A stretch of DNA of 64,000 nt from Vibrio renipiscarius (GTDB lineage: Bacteria; Pseudomonadota; Gammaproteobacteria; Enterobacterales; Vibrionaceae), in assembly GCF_000827885.1 (NCBI RefSeq), contig NZ_JTKH01000025.1, forward strand, positions 1 to 64,000. Reading direction: 5' to 3'. Under the pieces are notes generated by a model that searched no databases, was not told the origin of the DNA, and saw only the letters and a list, made by a program, of their open reading frames with translations. Within the stretch, counting starts at the first letter, position 1. The number at the start of each line of letters is the position of its first letter. The position numbers and the translations under genes were made by a program. This document shows positions 54,303 through 63,313 of the stretch, piece by piece.

Positions 54303-55292
54303 ATGGAAAATAAAATAATTAACGATTTGCAAGTATCCTCTTTGGGGTTCGGTTGTTGGGCTATGGGGGGGACATGGAATAATGTAAATGACAACGAATC
54401 TATCGCTGCAGTGCACCGTGCTATTGATGTCGGGGTTAATTTTTTTGATACCGCTCCTATTTACGGTAAAGGACATTCTGAAATCATATTAGGTAAAGCG
54501 CTGAAAGGAATTGAGCGCGATAAAGTTATTGTAGCAACCAAATGTGGCCTGCCATTTGCGTATAGTCCAGAGCTCGGTCGAGTGAAGTCTAGGCATGACT
54601 TGTCTAAAGAGAGCATTTTTGCTGAAGTTGATGACTCATTATCACGATTAGGTACTGAATATATCGACTTGTATCAATTGCATTGGCCTGATCCAAATAC
54701 GCCAATTGTCGAAACAGGAGAGGCATTACGTGAATTGCAACGTCAAGGCAAAATTCGCAACGTTGGGGTGTCTAACTTCTCGATCGATATGACTCGGGAA
54801 TTGATGAAAGTGATTGATCTCGCTACATACCAAGGGCTCTACAACCTGATTGAGCAAAACCCTGAGCACTACCACAATATTCCTCTTGCTTATCGAGCGC
54901 GAAGTGAAGTGCTCCCATTTTGTGCAGAATTTAATTTGAAATATTTGCCATACAGTCCTTTAATGCAGGGATTGCTGACAGGAACCTTCTCTGAGAGCAA
55001 TAACTTTGACAGTAACGATGACCGTGCCGCAAACCCTAAATTAAGTGGTGAAGCATTTAAAGACTATCTCGCTTGTGCCAACGAATTGTCGAGTTTTGCT
55101 AAGAATGTAGGGGTCGATCTGGCGCATATCGCAATTCAATGGTTAATTAATCAACAGCAAGTTGGACCTGTAATCGCTGGCGTTTATGATGTAAACCATG
55201 TCGAACAAAATGCACGCTATGCATCTACGAAAATTGATAATGATGTCTTAGACGAGGCGGAGCGTATTGTTGCAGGTTGGAAACTCACCTAA
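54303..55292 (+). CDS. Aldo/keto reductase
   Basis: 329 residues. Catalytic tetrad visible: Asp in NFFDTAPIYG, Tyr in the same motif, Lys in VIVATKCG and His in DLYQLHWPD; NADP-binding region near GLLTGTFSES and the C-terminal AIQWLINQQQVGPVIAGVYDVNHVEQN. Resembles YajO/L-glyceraldehyde-reductase-type enzymes. Role in the pathway could be reduction of a released aldehyde or keto sugar; unproven. Terminator follows. Confidence 0.9.
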   Translation: MENKIINDLQVSSLGFGCWAMGGTWNNVNDNESIAAVHRAIDVGVNFFDTAPIYGKGHSEIILGKALKGIERDKVIVATKCGLPFAYSPELGRVKSRHDLSKESIFAEVDDSLSRLGTEYIDLYQLHWPDPNTPIVETGEALRELQRQGKIRNVGVSNFSIDMTRELMKVIDLATYQGLYNLIEQNPEHYHNIPLAYRARSEVLPFCAEFNLKYLPYSPLMQGLLTGTFSESNNFDSNDDRAANPKLSGEAFKDYLACANELSSFAKNVGVDLAHIAIQWLINQQQVGPVIAGVYDVNHVEQNARYASTKIDNDVLDEAERIVAGWKLT

Positions 55293-55320
55293 TTATTAGA
55301 GCCTTATTTAGTGTAATTAG

Positions 55321-55357
55321 AAGGAGCGCCGTTTTAGGCGCTCCTTTTATTTTTTTG
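55321..55357 (+). terminator. Terminator of GH1-AKR operon
   Basis: Perfect 8-bp stem GGAGCGCC/GGCGCTCC, 6-nt loop, then TTTTATTTTTTT. Confidence 0.95.
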
Positions 55358-55375
55358 TGGACTTAGTTTTCCTTT

Positions 55376-55404
55376 CATTTTCATGAAAACTATGAAAACA
55401 TGAA
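55376..55404. promoter_or_regulatory. Candidate LacI-type operator upstream of its own gene
   Basis: A perfect 12-bp palindrome TTTTCATGAAAA (55378-55389) overlaps two tandem ATGAAAAC units (55383, 55392) and a further ATGAA. Related sequences occur at 57415-57432 and 57565-57576, before the exporter and the PTS gene. Confidence 0.45.
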
Positions 55405-55478
55405 TCTACTTCTTATGGGTACGATAAAAACATCTATTCTGAAGTATGGTAATTCTTTGTTAATTAAAGTGTTTTTAT

Positions 55479-56576
55479 ATGTCTGATAATGATTATTCAC
55501 AAGAGCAGCAAGAGAATTCTAGAAAGATGGCTACTATTCACGATGTTTCTTTAATGGCGAATGTTTCAAATGCCACAGTATCGCGGGTATTTAGCGGTAA
55601 TGCGAATGTAAAGAGTGAAACGAAAGAGTTGGTTTTAAGCGCTGCACGTAAGCTAGGCTATAACCCAGAAAAAATCTCAGAGCTTTCTAATGCAAGTTTC
55701 GTAGTGTCTGCCGTAAGCACCAAATCCAATACGATAGGAATGGTTGTCTCTCACTTGTCAACGGCCAGTTTTGGACAGTTTTATCTATCAGCGCAGCAGC
55801 ACGCTATTCGAGAAGGAAAGCAATTAATGCTTTTTAATGGGGAAGGTGTGCGCAGTCGAGAAAAGAGCTACGTTTCGCTTTTAGTAGAGCGGGGCTGTGA
55901 AGTTATTATTTTAGTTGAAACTGAATTATTAGGATCTGAGGTTGAAGCTTTAACTGTTCGAGGCCAAACGTTAATCCGCTTTGATAGTAAGTACGATGAG
56001 TCAGAGTATTCTATTAGCTACGATCATTCTTCAGCTTGTTACTCTGCATGTCAGTTTTTAATTGCAAATAAGCACCAAAAATTTGCCTTATTTCCGGGGG
56101 TAGGTATAGCGGCAAATGCACGTATTGATGGCTATAAACAGGCTATGAAAGACTACGGTTTAGTATTTAATCCTAGTGTGATCCTTGACCATATTGTTGA
56201 TGGGAATTCAGGTGTAATGGAGCTTTGTAGGACTGGAGTTGAATTCAGCGCCATTGTATCGGCTACTGATGTGATTGCAGCTGAGGCAATGGCAACACTA
56301 AGGCAGTTTGGTTATGAAGTCCCTGATGATATTTCTATTATTAGTTTGGAAGGCTCTGAGCTGGCTGAGTTTACTTACCCGAGACTGACGACAGTAGAAA
56401 CGCCAGTCTCGTATATTGCAGAGGAACTTATCGAAGCTTCAATTCAGGTACTTGAAGGAAAAGCGTTGACTTCACTTCAAGATAAGCCTCTTACGGGTCG
56501 TTTAGTTCCAAGAGAGTCGGTTAAACCGTACCAATCAAAAAGTCAGTACGATGCGCGGCCAAAGGTTGGTCGTTAG
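55479..56576 (+). CDS. LacI-family transcriptional regulator
   Basis: 365 residues. Helix-turn-helix ATIHDVSLMANVSNATVSRVFSGNANVKSETKELVLSAARKLGYNP (residues ~17-62), then a periplasmic-binding-like effector domain (IGMVVSHLSTASFGQFY, FALFPGVGIAANARIDGYKQAM, IVSATDVIAAEAM). An N-terminal extension of 16 residues precedes the usual start at MATIHDVS; the true start may be 55527. Probably controls the neighbouring sugar genes. Confidence 0.93.
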   Translation: MSDNDYSQEQQENSRKMATIHDVSLMANVSNATVSRVFSGNANVKSETKELVLSAARKLGYNPEKISELSNASFVVSAVSTKSNTIGMVVSHLSTASFGQFYLSAQQHAIREGKQLMLFNGEGVRSREKSYVSLLVERGCEVIILVETELLGSEVEALTVRGQTLIRFDSKYDESEYSISYDHSSACYSACQFLIANKHQKFALFPGVGIAANARIDGYKQAMKDYGLVFNPSVILDHIVDGNSGVMELCRTGVEFSAIVSATDVIAAEAMATLRQFGYEVPDDISIISLEGSELAEFTYPRLTTVETPVSYIAEELIEASIQVLEGKALTSLQDKPLTGRLVPRESVKPYQSKSQYDARPKVGR

Positions 56577-56583
56577 CCAACTC

Positions 56584-56616
56584 ATATGAGAGGTTTCCTG
56601 TGCCTCTCATATTTTC
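56584..56616. terminator. Bidirectional terminator between lacI-like and exporter genes
   Basis: Perfect 10-bp stem ATATGAGAGG/CCTCTCATAT between convergent genes; T-rich tail on the plus strand. Confidence 0.85.
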
Positions 56617-56623
56617 TGTGTAT

Positions 56624-57400
56624 TTATAAATACCTGAAGCACATGCTTCCGACACTAAGAATTACAAGGGATAGCGTTATGTTGTCTAACCTTTGCATCG
56701 AAATAGTTTTCATCAATTTATGTGCAATAGGGATTGCGATTAGGCTACCAGCAAATAATTGGATTGATAGAGTGACATTTGTTTGACCATTCAAGCCATA
56801 CACTAAAGCGGCGAACCCGGAAAGTAACATAGTCACGAATACCGATACTCCCACAGCTTGCTTTATATTGAGATTTAAGAAACGTATTAAAATAGGTAGT
56901 ACGATGATCCCTCCACCGACCCCGGTGCAACCTATCACACTTCCTGCAAATAGCCCTGCAAATACAATTTGGTACCAAGGTTTCGTTTGGGCTAAATCGT
57001 TCGTGATTTTAGTAACCGTTCTTGAGCTAAGCTTGTTACGAATCATGATAGTTAAAGAGCTTGCCATAGCAAGCAAAATCAGCCCCTCAATCACTATGTT
57101 TACGTTATTGGCGTAGTTAGATTTCATACCGATGGATATAAGATATGAGCCTATGATTGTGGTCGGTGCTGTCGTTAGCAAAAATATGAAGCTGGTTTTA
57201 ATAGGTATATTGCCTAAATGATAGTGTGTTGCACTTGAAGAGAGTTTCATTAGCATAGAACAGAGGTTTGCTGTTGCGACAGATGAGACTGGATCCATCT
57301 TAAATAAATACATTAAAACTGGGATCATCAGCACTCCACCACCAACACCAGTCATTGAGATTGTGAGCCCCAGCAGCATCCCAATAAATAATTCAAACAT
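56624..57400 (-). CDS. TauE/SafE-family anion (sulfite/sulfoacetate) exporter
   Basis: 258 residues, about eight membrane segments in two inverted halves, each opening with a glycine-rich motif (GLTISMTGVGGGVLMIPVLMYLF and GSVIGCTGVGGGIIVLPILIRF). Family members export sulfite, sulfoacetate or related anions. In this cluster the likely cargo is sulfate or sulfite released from a sulfated sugar; inference from context. Divergent from the PTS gene, sharing its control region. Confidence 0.9.
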   Translation of the reverse strand: MFELFIGMLLGLTISMTGVGGGVLMIPVLMYLFKMDPVSSVATANLCSMLMKLSSSATHYHLGNIPIKTSFIFLLTTAPTTIIGSYLISIGMKSNYANNVNIVIEGLILLAMASSLTIMIRNKLSSRTVTKITNDLAQTKPWYQIVFAGLFAGSVIGCTGVGGGIIVLPILIRFLNLNIKQAVGVSVFVTMLLSGFAALVYGLNGQTNVTLSIQLFAGSLIAIPIAHKLMKTISMQRLDNITLSLVILSVGSMCFRYL

Positions 57401-57414
57401 ACATACACACCTTG

Positions 57415-57432
57415 GTTTTCATGTGTTTTCAT
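57415..57432 (-). promoter_or_regulatory. Tandem ATGAAAAC sites before exporter gene
   Basis: On the minus strand two ATGAAAAC units 10 bp apart, similar to those upstream of the LacI-type gene. Confidence 0.4.
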
Positions 57433-57526
57433 TGTATTGAAAATACATGCACAAGTCTAATAGGTTGAGGTTACAATCATTTTAAAGCTTAAAGTATTGA
57501 TTGGTAAGGTTTTATTGCCTTAATTT

Positions 57527-57542
57527 AAAACCATATGGTTTT
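57527..57542. promoter_or_regulatory. 16-bp palindrome, candidate GntR operator (PTS EIIC promoter)
   Basis: AAAACCATATGGTTTT is a perfect palindrome. Its 14-bp core recurs exactly at 62740-62753 next to the GntR gene. Confidence 0.72.
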
Positions 57543-57661
57543 GACGAAGATCACATATATGTAAATTCATGAAAATACGACTGTAACCCTCACTACATAG
57601 ACGGTAATATCCAAACTGTGCCGGACATAAACGAAATTCACCCTACAAATAAGTGGACGAT

Positions 57662-58993
57662 ATGAAAGCTCTAGAAAACTTTTTTAATAAACATAGTGCA
57701 AAGATAAACGCGTTTGCTACTAATAAATATGTATCTTCGATTAGAGATACATTTATTAGTACACTACCAATTATCATGCCCGCCTCTTTTTTTATTCTTT
57801 TTAGTCAGTTGTTCCTAAATCCGTTATTCGGATTACCAGTATGGCTGGGAGAGGATCATGTTGCGATAGGATTTATGGCAGAGGTCTCTAACCTTTTAGT
57901 AGGAGGGACGCTGAATATGTTTGCACTATTTGCTTGCTTTAAATTAGCGTCACTTTTAGCCGCAAAAGAGGGAAAAGACCCAGTAGGAACTGGTTTGGTT
58001 GCTCTCGCGGCTTTTTATATTATTACACCTGACTTTTCTGTAGCAAATGTAAGCTCAAAGGGACTATTTGCTGCAGTATTGGTTGCTATCTTAGCAACAA
58101 GGGTTTTTCATTATTTATCTGCAAGTGAAAAGCTTAAAATAAAAATGCCGGACCAAGTACCTCCTGCCGTCGCTACTTCTTTTGCAGCAATGTTACCTGC
58201 GACATTTACACTGGTGCTATTTTCGGTTATAGCGGCGCTACTCAAGATGTATGAAACATCTGTCCCTCTTATTATTACCCAGCTTATTCAAGCACCATTA
58301 TCTAATTTAGCGGGTAATATATGGGGATTGATGACAGTTGATATTATTCAAAACATGCTTTGGATCTTTGGTATACATGGTGGTGCCGTCTTAGGTGGTG
58401 TCAAGTCAATGCTTTTTGCTCCAATGCAAGATGATAACTTGCGTGCAGTTGCCGAAGGGGCCTCAATGTGGGATTTACCACATGATATGACTTGGCTGTC
58501 ATATGACCTTTATGCAAACGTTGGTGGTGCAGGTGCTTCACTGGCCTTATTAATTGCAATTCTACTCACTTCTCGTCGAATTCATTATCGTAAAGTAGCA
58601 CAAATCGCTTTGATACCGTGTTTGTTTAACATTTGCGAGCCGATGGTGTTCGGCCTACCAATTATACTCAACCCAATTTTTGCTATTCCATTCGTTGTAG
58701 CCCCTACATTGATGTTGGGTTTTGCTGGCTTTGTCACTTCTCTCGGTTTAGTTCCGCCACTTGGTATTCTTGTTCCATGGACGACGCCTGTTGGAGTTGG
58801 TGCTTTTTTAGCTTCAGGTGGTTCTTGGCAAGCAGGTGTGTTAGCTCTCTGTACATTGGTTATCGGAATAATGGTTTACATTCCATTTGTTAAGTTGGCA
58901 AATAGAGCGGCAGAACCCGGAGAGCTTATGGGAAATGAAAAAAGTGCTTCGACAGAAGAAGCGAGAAGTTTGACAACTGCAGATGCCAAGTAA
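57662..58993 (+). CDS. PTS EIIC component, lactose/cellobiose family
   Basis: 443 residues, about ten membrane segments. Typical EIIC(Cel) features: FISTLPIIMPASFFILF near the N-terminus, WIFGIHGGAVLGGVKSMLF mid-protein and the conserved NICEPMVFGLPIILNP substrate loop. It imports and phosphorylates a beta-glycoside type sugar together with EIIB/EIIA. ATG 57662 is chosen (GTGGA upstream); a GTG at 57653 is possible. Its stop overlaps the sulfatase frame, so both are cotranslated. Confidence 0.93.
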   Translation: MKALENFFNKHSAKINAFATNKYVSSIRDTFISTLPIIMPASFFILFSQLFLNPLFGLPVWLGEDHVAIGFMAEVSNLLVGGTLNMFALFACFKLASLLAAKEGKDPVGTGLVALAAFYIITPDFSVANVSSKGLFAAVLVAILATRVFHYLSASEKLKIKMPDQVPPAVATSFAAMLPATFTLVLFSVIAALLKMYETSVPLIITQLIQAPLSNLAGNIWGLMTVDIIQNMLWIFGIHGGAVLGGVKSMLFAPMQDDNLRAVAEGASMWDLPHDMTWLSYDLYANVGGAGASLALLIAILLTSRRIHYRKVAQIALIPCLFNICEPMVFGLPIILNPIFAIPFVVAPTLMLGFAGFVTSLGLVPPLGILVPWTTPVGVGAFLASGGSWQAGVLALCTLVIGIMVYIPFVKLANRAAEPGELMGNEKSASTEEARSLTTADAK

Positions 58994-59000
58994 GCGAGAA

Positions 59001-60410
59001 ATGATGATGACTAAACGCCCTAATATTCTTTTACTATTTACCGATCAGCAACGTAAGGACTCTTTAGGGTGTTATGGCAATGATATTGCTGTGACACCAA
59101 ATATCGATGACTTGGCTAATCAAGGAGCAAAGTTTGAGCATTTCTTTACTCAAGCCCCTATATGTGGACCTAGCCGAGTTTCACTGCTGACCGGTCGTTA
59201 CTGTAGCTCACATGGCATAGGTGCTAATGGTCCTGTTGTACCGGAAGAGCTTTTGACAATTCAGAAGAGACTGAAGCCGTATGGCTATAAAACAGCCAAC
59301 TTTGGAAAACTCCACTTTCTTCCTCATTCATTTAGGGATCATCGTGAACATCACCCGTCGTATGGGTTTGATGAGTATGTAATTTCAGATGAGCCTGGTT
59401 GTTATGATGACCCATACACTGAGTGGGTTAAGCAAAAAGCACCAGAGCAGTTGGATGCAGTTCGAACAGCGCTTCCTTCACAAGCTCGCCGATTTGGCCG
59501 GCCTGAGTATAGTGATAGAAAACGAGATCCAGAAACACCGTTCTCATTTGAAGGAGATGAGTCGTTAACTCATAGCAGTTTTGTCACTGAATTGACTCGT
59601 GACTTTATTGAAAGACAAGAACAGAGCCATGATCCGTTCTTTTGTATAGCTGGTTACTATGCGCCACATGCGCCAGTGAACCCGCCAAAGCGCTTTCTAG
59701 ATCTTTATAAAACAGAAGATATGCCACTGCCAAAGGTTGGTAAGTCAGAAGCGATAATGGCGAAACTAAAAGATTTTAGTGATGACGAGTGGCGCGAGAT
59801 CCGTCGTTATTATATGGCGCTTGTAAGTCATGTTGATGATTGTGTTGGCGGGGTAGTTCAGTCATTAAAGGATACTGGACAATATGATAATACTATTATT
59901 GTCTTTGTTTCCGACCATGGAGAGTATTTAGGTGATCATGGCCGAGTGCAGAAAGGTATGCCTGGAGAAGATGTCATCACCAATGTCCCATTCATTATCC
60001 ACTATCCGAAGGGGATTAAACCGCAAGCTTACACACAGTTGGTTGAGAGTGTCGATTGGGTGCCGACGATGTTGGAATTGGCAGGTATTCCACTTTCTCA
60101 GGATATACAGGGAGAATCTTTAGCACCGTTAATGAGCGGTCGAGTTGATACCCATAAGTCATTGATTTTAACAGAGCAATTTGAGCCTTATGGGTTACGT
60201 CAAGTCTCCATTCGAGATGAAAAGTTCCGTTACTACAGCGATAGCGAAGGAAAAGAACTTTTGTTTGATTTAGAAGTGGATCCTGATGAATTGGAAAGTG
60301 TCGCTCAAGATCCGAGTTATTCAGAGATACTGTCTATGATGAGGTTCAAGATGCTGCAAAAGATACAGCAAGTGGCCTATCCTAATGTAGAGAAAATATT
60401 CGCATATTAG
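59001..60410 (+). CDS. Cytoplasmic sulfatase (CGPSR active site)
   Basis: 469 residues from the first of three ATG codons; an ATG at 58983 in frame overlaps EIIC. Sulfatase signatures: NILLLFTDQQRKDSLGCYG metal site, formylglycine motif CGPSR (Cys55) with SLLTGRY, NFGKLHFLPH, and VSDHGEYLGDHG. No signal peptide, so it acts in the cytoplasm on a sugar already imported, unlike most bacterial glycan sulfatases. Depends on the maturase at 51252. Substrate unknown. Confidence 0.93.
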   Translation: MMMTKRPNILLLFTDQQRKDSLGCYGNDIAVTPNIDDLANQGAKFEHFFTQAPICGPSRVSLLTGRYCSSHGIGANGPVVPEELLTIQKRLKPYGYKTANFGKLHFLPHSFRDHREHHPSYGFDEYVISDEPGCYDDPYTEWVKQKAPEQLDAVRTALPSQARRFGRPEYSDRKRDPETPFSFEGDESLTHSSFVTELTRDFIERQEQSHDPFFCIAGYYAPHAPVNPPKRFLDLYKTEDMPLPKVGKSEAIMAKLKDFSDDEWREIRRYYMALVSHVDDCVGGVVQSLKDTGQYDNTIIVFVSDHGEYLGDHGRVQKGMPGEDVITNVPFIIHYPKGIKPQAYTQLVESVDWVPTMLELAGIPLSQDIQGESLAPLMSGRVDTHKSLILTEQFEPYGLRQVSIRDEKFRYYSDSEGKELLFDLEVDPDELESVAQDPSYSEILSMMRFKMLQKIQQVAYPNVEKIFAY

Positions 60411-60421
60411 CGAGCTTTTTT

Positions 60422-60470
60422 AAAATGATAAAAGTCGATGCGATAGCATCGACTTTTATCATTTTATTTT
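60422..60470 (+). terminator. Strong terminator of EIIC-sulfatase operon
   Basis: A 20-bp perfect stem (60422-60441 with 60446-60465, loop GATA) followed by ATTTT, 11 bp after the sulfatase stop; also able to stop manA transcription from the right. Confidence 0.95.
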
Positions 60471-60599
60471 CCCCAAAAAAACATCTTCTAGTATTAAGGC
60501 TATGCTCGAAGAAGGTTCATGTTCAATATATCCAAGTTTGTGACCAGCAATCAAGGAGCTAAAGAACATGAGCAGATGTCTCACATTTACGATAATTTG

Positions 60600-61787
60600 C
60601 TAGTAAGCGCGTGCGATATCTCCTCGACTCGTGATCGAGTAGGAGTTTGTGGAAAATGGGATAAAAATAGATTCTCCTTTTCCGATAGTAATACATTGGT
60701 TATTTGTATCAGTCACCGTAACATCGGCGTCGATAGCAAAGAGTATTTCTGCGCGATCCATGTTTACAGTATGATTTTTGGGACATTTATAAATAGAAAA
60801 AGCAAAGTCATCGACAGGAATAGGGAAGGAATACTCACAATTATTGATGACAGCTTGAGTTAAAATGTTTTCTTTTTTGAGTGGTACAAACAGGCAAGAA
60901 CTTACCAGTTCAGTAACGTCAATATATTTGGGAGTTAAGCCAGCTCTTAGAACATTGTCTGAGTTAGCCATAATTTCAAGGGCGGTTCCTTTTAAATAAG
61001 CGTGAGGAGTACCTGCATCAAGGAACATTGCTTCACCAGGCGCTAATAAAATTACATTTAGAAATAGTGGCGCTAGCAAACCTACATCATTTGGATAGAC
61101 CTCATTAAGTTCTAAAATGATTTTAGCGAGTTTATCATCGTTATTTTTTGACCATTGCAATAACTCAATTAGAACCAGTTCTTTCCGTTCGCCTTCCAAA
61201 CTCAATAGTTGAGTGAATAGAGAGCATAGTCCGCGGTCATTTTTTGATTCTTCGAATGCGCTAAGCTCATTTTTAAGTTCTTCAATGTTGACCTTTCGGA
61301 ATTGCTGAGCAATATCTTCAAACAATCTAAATCCATTCATTGCAAGAAAAGGCGTTAGTGCGTAAACAAGTTCGGGCTTATGGTTTGCATCTTTGTAGTT
61401 TCGCTCAAACGCATCGATGTGTAGCTTGGCCTGGTTCTCTCTGTCAAATCCCAGCTTGGCGTCTTTTTTACTAGGGTGGACTTGAATTGATAAGGCTTGT
61501 TTTGCTGATAATACTTTGAATAAATATGGTAACTCACCAAATTGTGTTGCTGTGGGCTCTCCTAAAGAACTATGGATATTCTCAGTAATGAAATCGCGTA
61601 GTAGTAGGGCGTTTTGGTCTATGTTGATTTCAGAACTAGCCTTTGGGTGTGCTCCCATCCAAATTTCTGCAAATGGCTTATCATCAGGGTTTTGAATATT
61701 AAAAAGTTCCGGGATTGATGTGTTGCTACCCCAAGGGTAGTTTTGAATTGAATTTGTTAGTTTAAAGAAAGATTTAGAGTTGTACAT
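60600..61787 (-). CDS. manA: Mannose-6-phosphate isomerase, class I
   Basis: 395 residues. Zn-site and family motifs: NYPWGSNTSIPELF, KPFAEIWMGAHPKASSEI, LSIQVHPSKKDAKLGF (QVHP), HKPELVYALTPF and DAGTPHAYLKGTALEIMANSDNVLRAGLTPKYIDV. Interconverts mannose-6-P and fructose-6-P, so it could feed a released hexose phosphate into glycolysis. ATG 61787 follows GGAG. Likely a paralog dedicated to this cluster. Downstream of the GntR gene with a terminator-like hairpin between. Confidence 0.95.
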   Translation of the reverse strand: MYNSKSFFKLTNSIQNYPWGSNTSIPELFNIQNPDDKPFAEIWMGAHPKASSEINIDQNALLLRDFITENIHSSLGEPTATQFGELPYLFKVLSAKQALSIQVHPSKKDAKLGFDRENQAKLHIDAFERNYKDANHKPELVYALTPFLAMNGFRLFEDIAQQFRKVNIEELKNELSAFEESKNDRGLCSLFTQLLSLEGERKELVLIELLQWSKNNDDKLAKIILELNEVYPNDVGLLAPLFLNVILLAPGEAMFLDAGTPHAYLKGTALEIMANSDNVLRAGLTPKYIDVTELVSSCLFVPLKKENILTQAVINNCEYSFPIPVDDFAFSIYKCPKNHTVNMDRAEILFAIDADVTVTDTNNQCITIGKGESIFIPFSTNSYSITSRGDIARAY

Positions 61788-61803
61788 AATAATCTCCAAA
61801 GAT

Positions 61804-61838
61804 AAAAAAAGCTCTGTATACGGGGGTATGACAGAGCC
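61804..61838 (-). terminator. Terminator or attenuator between gntR-like and manA
   Basis: On the minus strand GCTCTGT-CATAC-CCCC-GTAT-ACAGAGC (one bulge) followed by seven T residues. Confidence 0.85.
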
Positions 61839-61890
61839 AGAATATATTGAAATTTTACTAAGCTATATTTGGAGCAAAATAAAGATGATG

Positions 61891-62595
61891 TTATATTTTT
61901 ATGAAATTTGTTGCAAATTTAAACATATCACAACGATGTTTGACATTTGAATATTCAAATATCTCACCATTATCTAAATAAACAACCTGTTCAACATTAA
62001 CTACACTATCATCAAGTTTTAATAAGAGGTTTTCACTTTCAATTTCACCAGCTTTAGTTATAGTGATTTCCATTGTTGAACTATGAATTTTTAACCCTAA
62101 AGAAGAGTTAATATATTCGTATATTGAATTTTCTACATGCTTTTTTGAAAGTCCCGTGATGATATTGATTGGCATATAGGTGTCTTCAATAACATTAGGT
62201 TCTCCATCAGAAACTCGAACTCGAATGATGTGGTAAAGCATATCACCTTCAATGCAGTTGAGTCTGTCAGCAAGAAAATCAGTTGCAGGTTCAACGGAGT
62301 AATTTAGTACTCTAGTTTCGAGTTTTTGTCCTGTCGCTGCAGCATTAGCTTTGGTTCCGTAAAGGTGTTTCGGCGCTTGGGTGCTCAGTGGACGTTTAAC
62401 AAACGATCCCGAGCCTCTTTTGCGCACAACGAACCCGTCATGAACCAAGATATCTAAAGCTTTTTTGATGGTAAGTTCACTACAACCAAATTCATTTGCT
62501 AAAGAAGTACCGTCTGGTAACTTTACGTTGCTTTCGTACTTACCATGTAAAATTCGATCTTTGATGGTTTCATATATTTCAAGGTATTTGACCAT
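61891..62595 (-). CDS. GntR-family regulator, HutC/UTRA subfamily
   Basis: 234 residues. N-terminal winged helix (YLEIYETIKDRILHGKYESNVKLPDGTSLANEFGCSELTIKKALDILVHDGFVVRKRGSGSFV), then a UTRA effector domain (ILNYSVEPATDFLADRLNCIEGDMLYHIIRVRVSDGEPNVIEDTYMP). UTRA regulators usually sense phosphorylated sugars. ATG 62595 follows GGGA; a longer frame reaches 62637. Probably binds the AAACCATATGGTTT palindromes. Confidence 0.93.
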   Translation of the reverse strand: MVKYLEIYETIKDRILHGKYESNVKLPDGTSLANEFGCSELTIKKALDILVHDGFVVRKRGSGSFVKRPLSTQAPKHLYGTKANAAATGQKLETRVLNYSVEPATDFLADRLNCIEGDMLYHIIRVRVSDGEPNVIEDTYMPINIITGLSKKHVENSIYEYINSSLGLKIHSSTMEITITKAGEIESENLLLKLDDSVVNVEQVVYLDNGEIFEYSNVKHRCDMFKFATNFIKI

Positions 62596-62952
62596 GCCAT
62601 TTCCCGTTATTAGGTTTACTACTATAGCGTTTAACAAATATTAAACTCTTTGTCCATTCAAACCTGAATAACGTAACCGCGTTTATATGACACCGATCCC
62701 CATTCTGCTCAATATGGCTCATTTGTTAACCTAAATAATAAACCATATGGTTTTTAAATCAATAACTATGCTGTTTTATTTTTAAAACTATATTTTTAGT
62801 GTGACGAAGGTAATGTTTTTGCAGAATCTAGCTTCACCTAAGAGATGAGATCTGGTCTATTACAATCGAAATATGAAGTTATTGAGATAATCACTAGAAC
62901 CAAGAATGCGTTCTCAATAATCAAATGAATTACGAAAATAGGGGAAATCAAA
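62596..62952. promoter_or_regulatory. Divergent promoter region: gntR-like / PTS EIIB
   Basis: 357 non-coding bases containing the GntR-type palindrome near their middle; nothing else stood out. Confidence 0.5.
62740..62753. promoter_or_regulatory. 14-bp palindrome, candidate GntR operator (EIIB/GntR promoters)
   Basis: AAACCATATGGTTT, identical to the core at 57528-57541, located between divergent gntR and EIIB. Confidence 0.72.
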
Positions 62953-63255
62953 ATGGTAAAAAAAATCTTTCTAGTTTGTTCTGCTGGTATGTCGACATCA
63001 ATGGTTGTGAACAAAATGCGCGACGCTGCGAATAACAAAGGCATGGAGGCGGAAATTAAAGCTTATTCTATCTCTGAGTTTGCAGATGTGGTGGATCAAT
63101 ATGAGATTTGCATGGTTGCGCCACAAATCAAATACGAGTTTGAACGCTTAAGTGGTATCTGCGCCGAGAAAGGCGTTAAGTGCGGGCAGATTGGTATGAT
63201 GGAATACGGGATGTTGAATGGTGCAGCGGTTCTAGATGCGGCATTGGCGCTATAA
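62953..63255 (+). CDS. PTS EIIB component, lactose/cellobiose family
   Basis: 100 residues. P-loop with phosphorylated Cys9 in FLVCSAGMSTSMVV; CMVAPQIKYEFERL is typical of CelA-like EIIB. Hands phosphate from EIIA to the sugar at EIIC. RBS GGGGAA. First gene of an operon with the second EIIC; hairpin between them. Confidence 0.95.
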   Translation: MVKKIFLVCSAGMSTSMVVNKMRDAANNKGMEAEIKAYSISEFADVVDQYEICMVAPQIKYEFERLSGICAEKGVKCGQIGMMEYGMLNGAAVLDAALAL

Positions 63256-63260
63256 AAAAT

Positions 63261-63285
63261 AAAGCTGCTCGTGGGGAGCAGCTTT
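63261..63285 (+). terminator. Intercistronic hairpin between EIIB and EIIC
   Basis: Perfect 10-bp stem AAAGCTGCTC/GAGCAGCTTT with a 5-nt loop, then a weak TAATAATAAA tail. May reduce EIIC expression relative to EIIB rather than end the transcript. Confidence 0.7.
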
Positions 63286-63313
63286 TAATAATAAATTAAT
63301 TGAGACACAGGCT

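Noticed and set aside
60519..60863. 114-codon plus-strand frame overlapping manA
   Set aside because: Lies mostly antisense to the well-supported manA gene, with no ribosome site.
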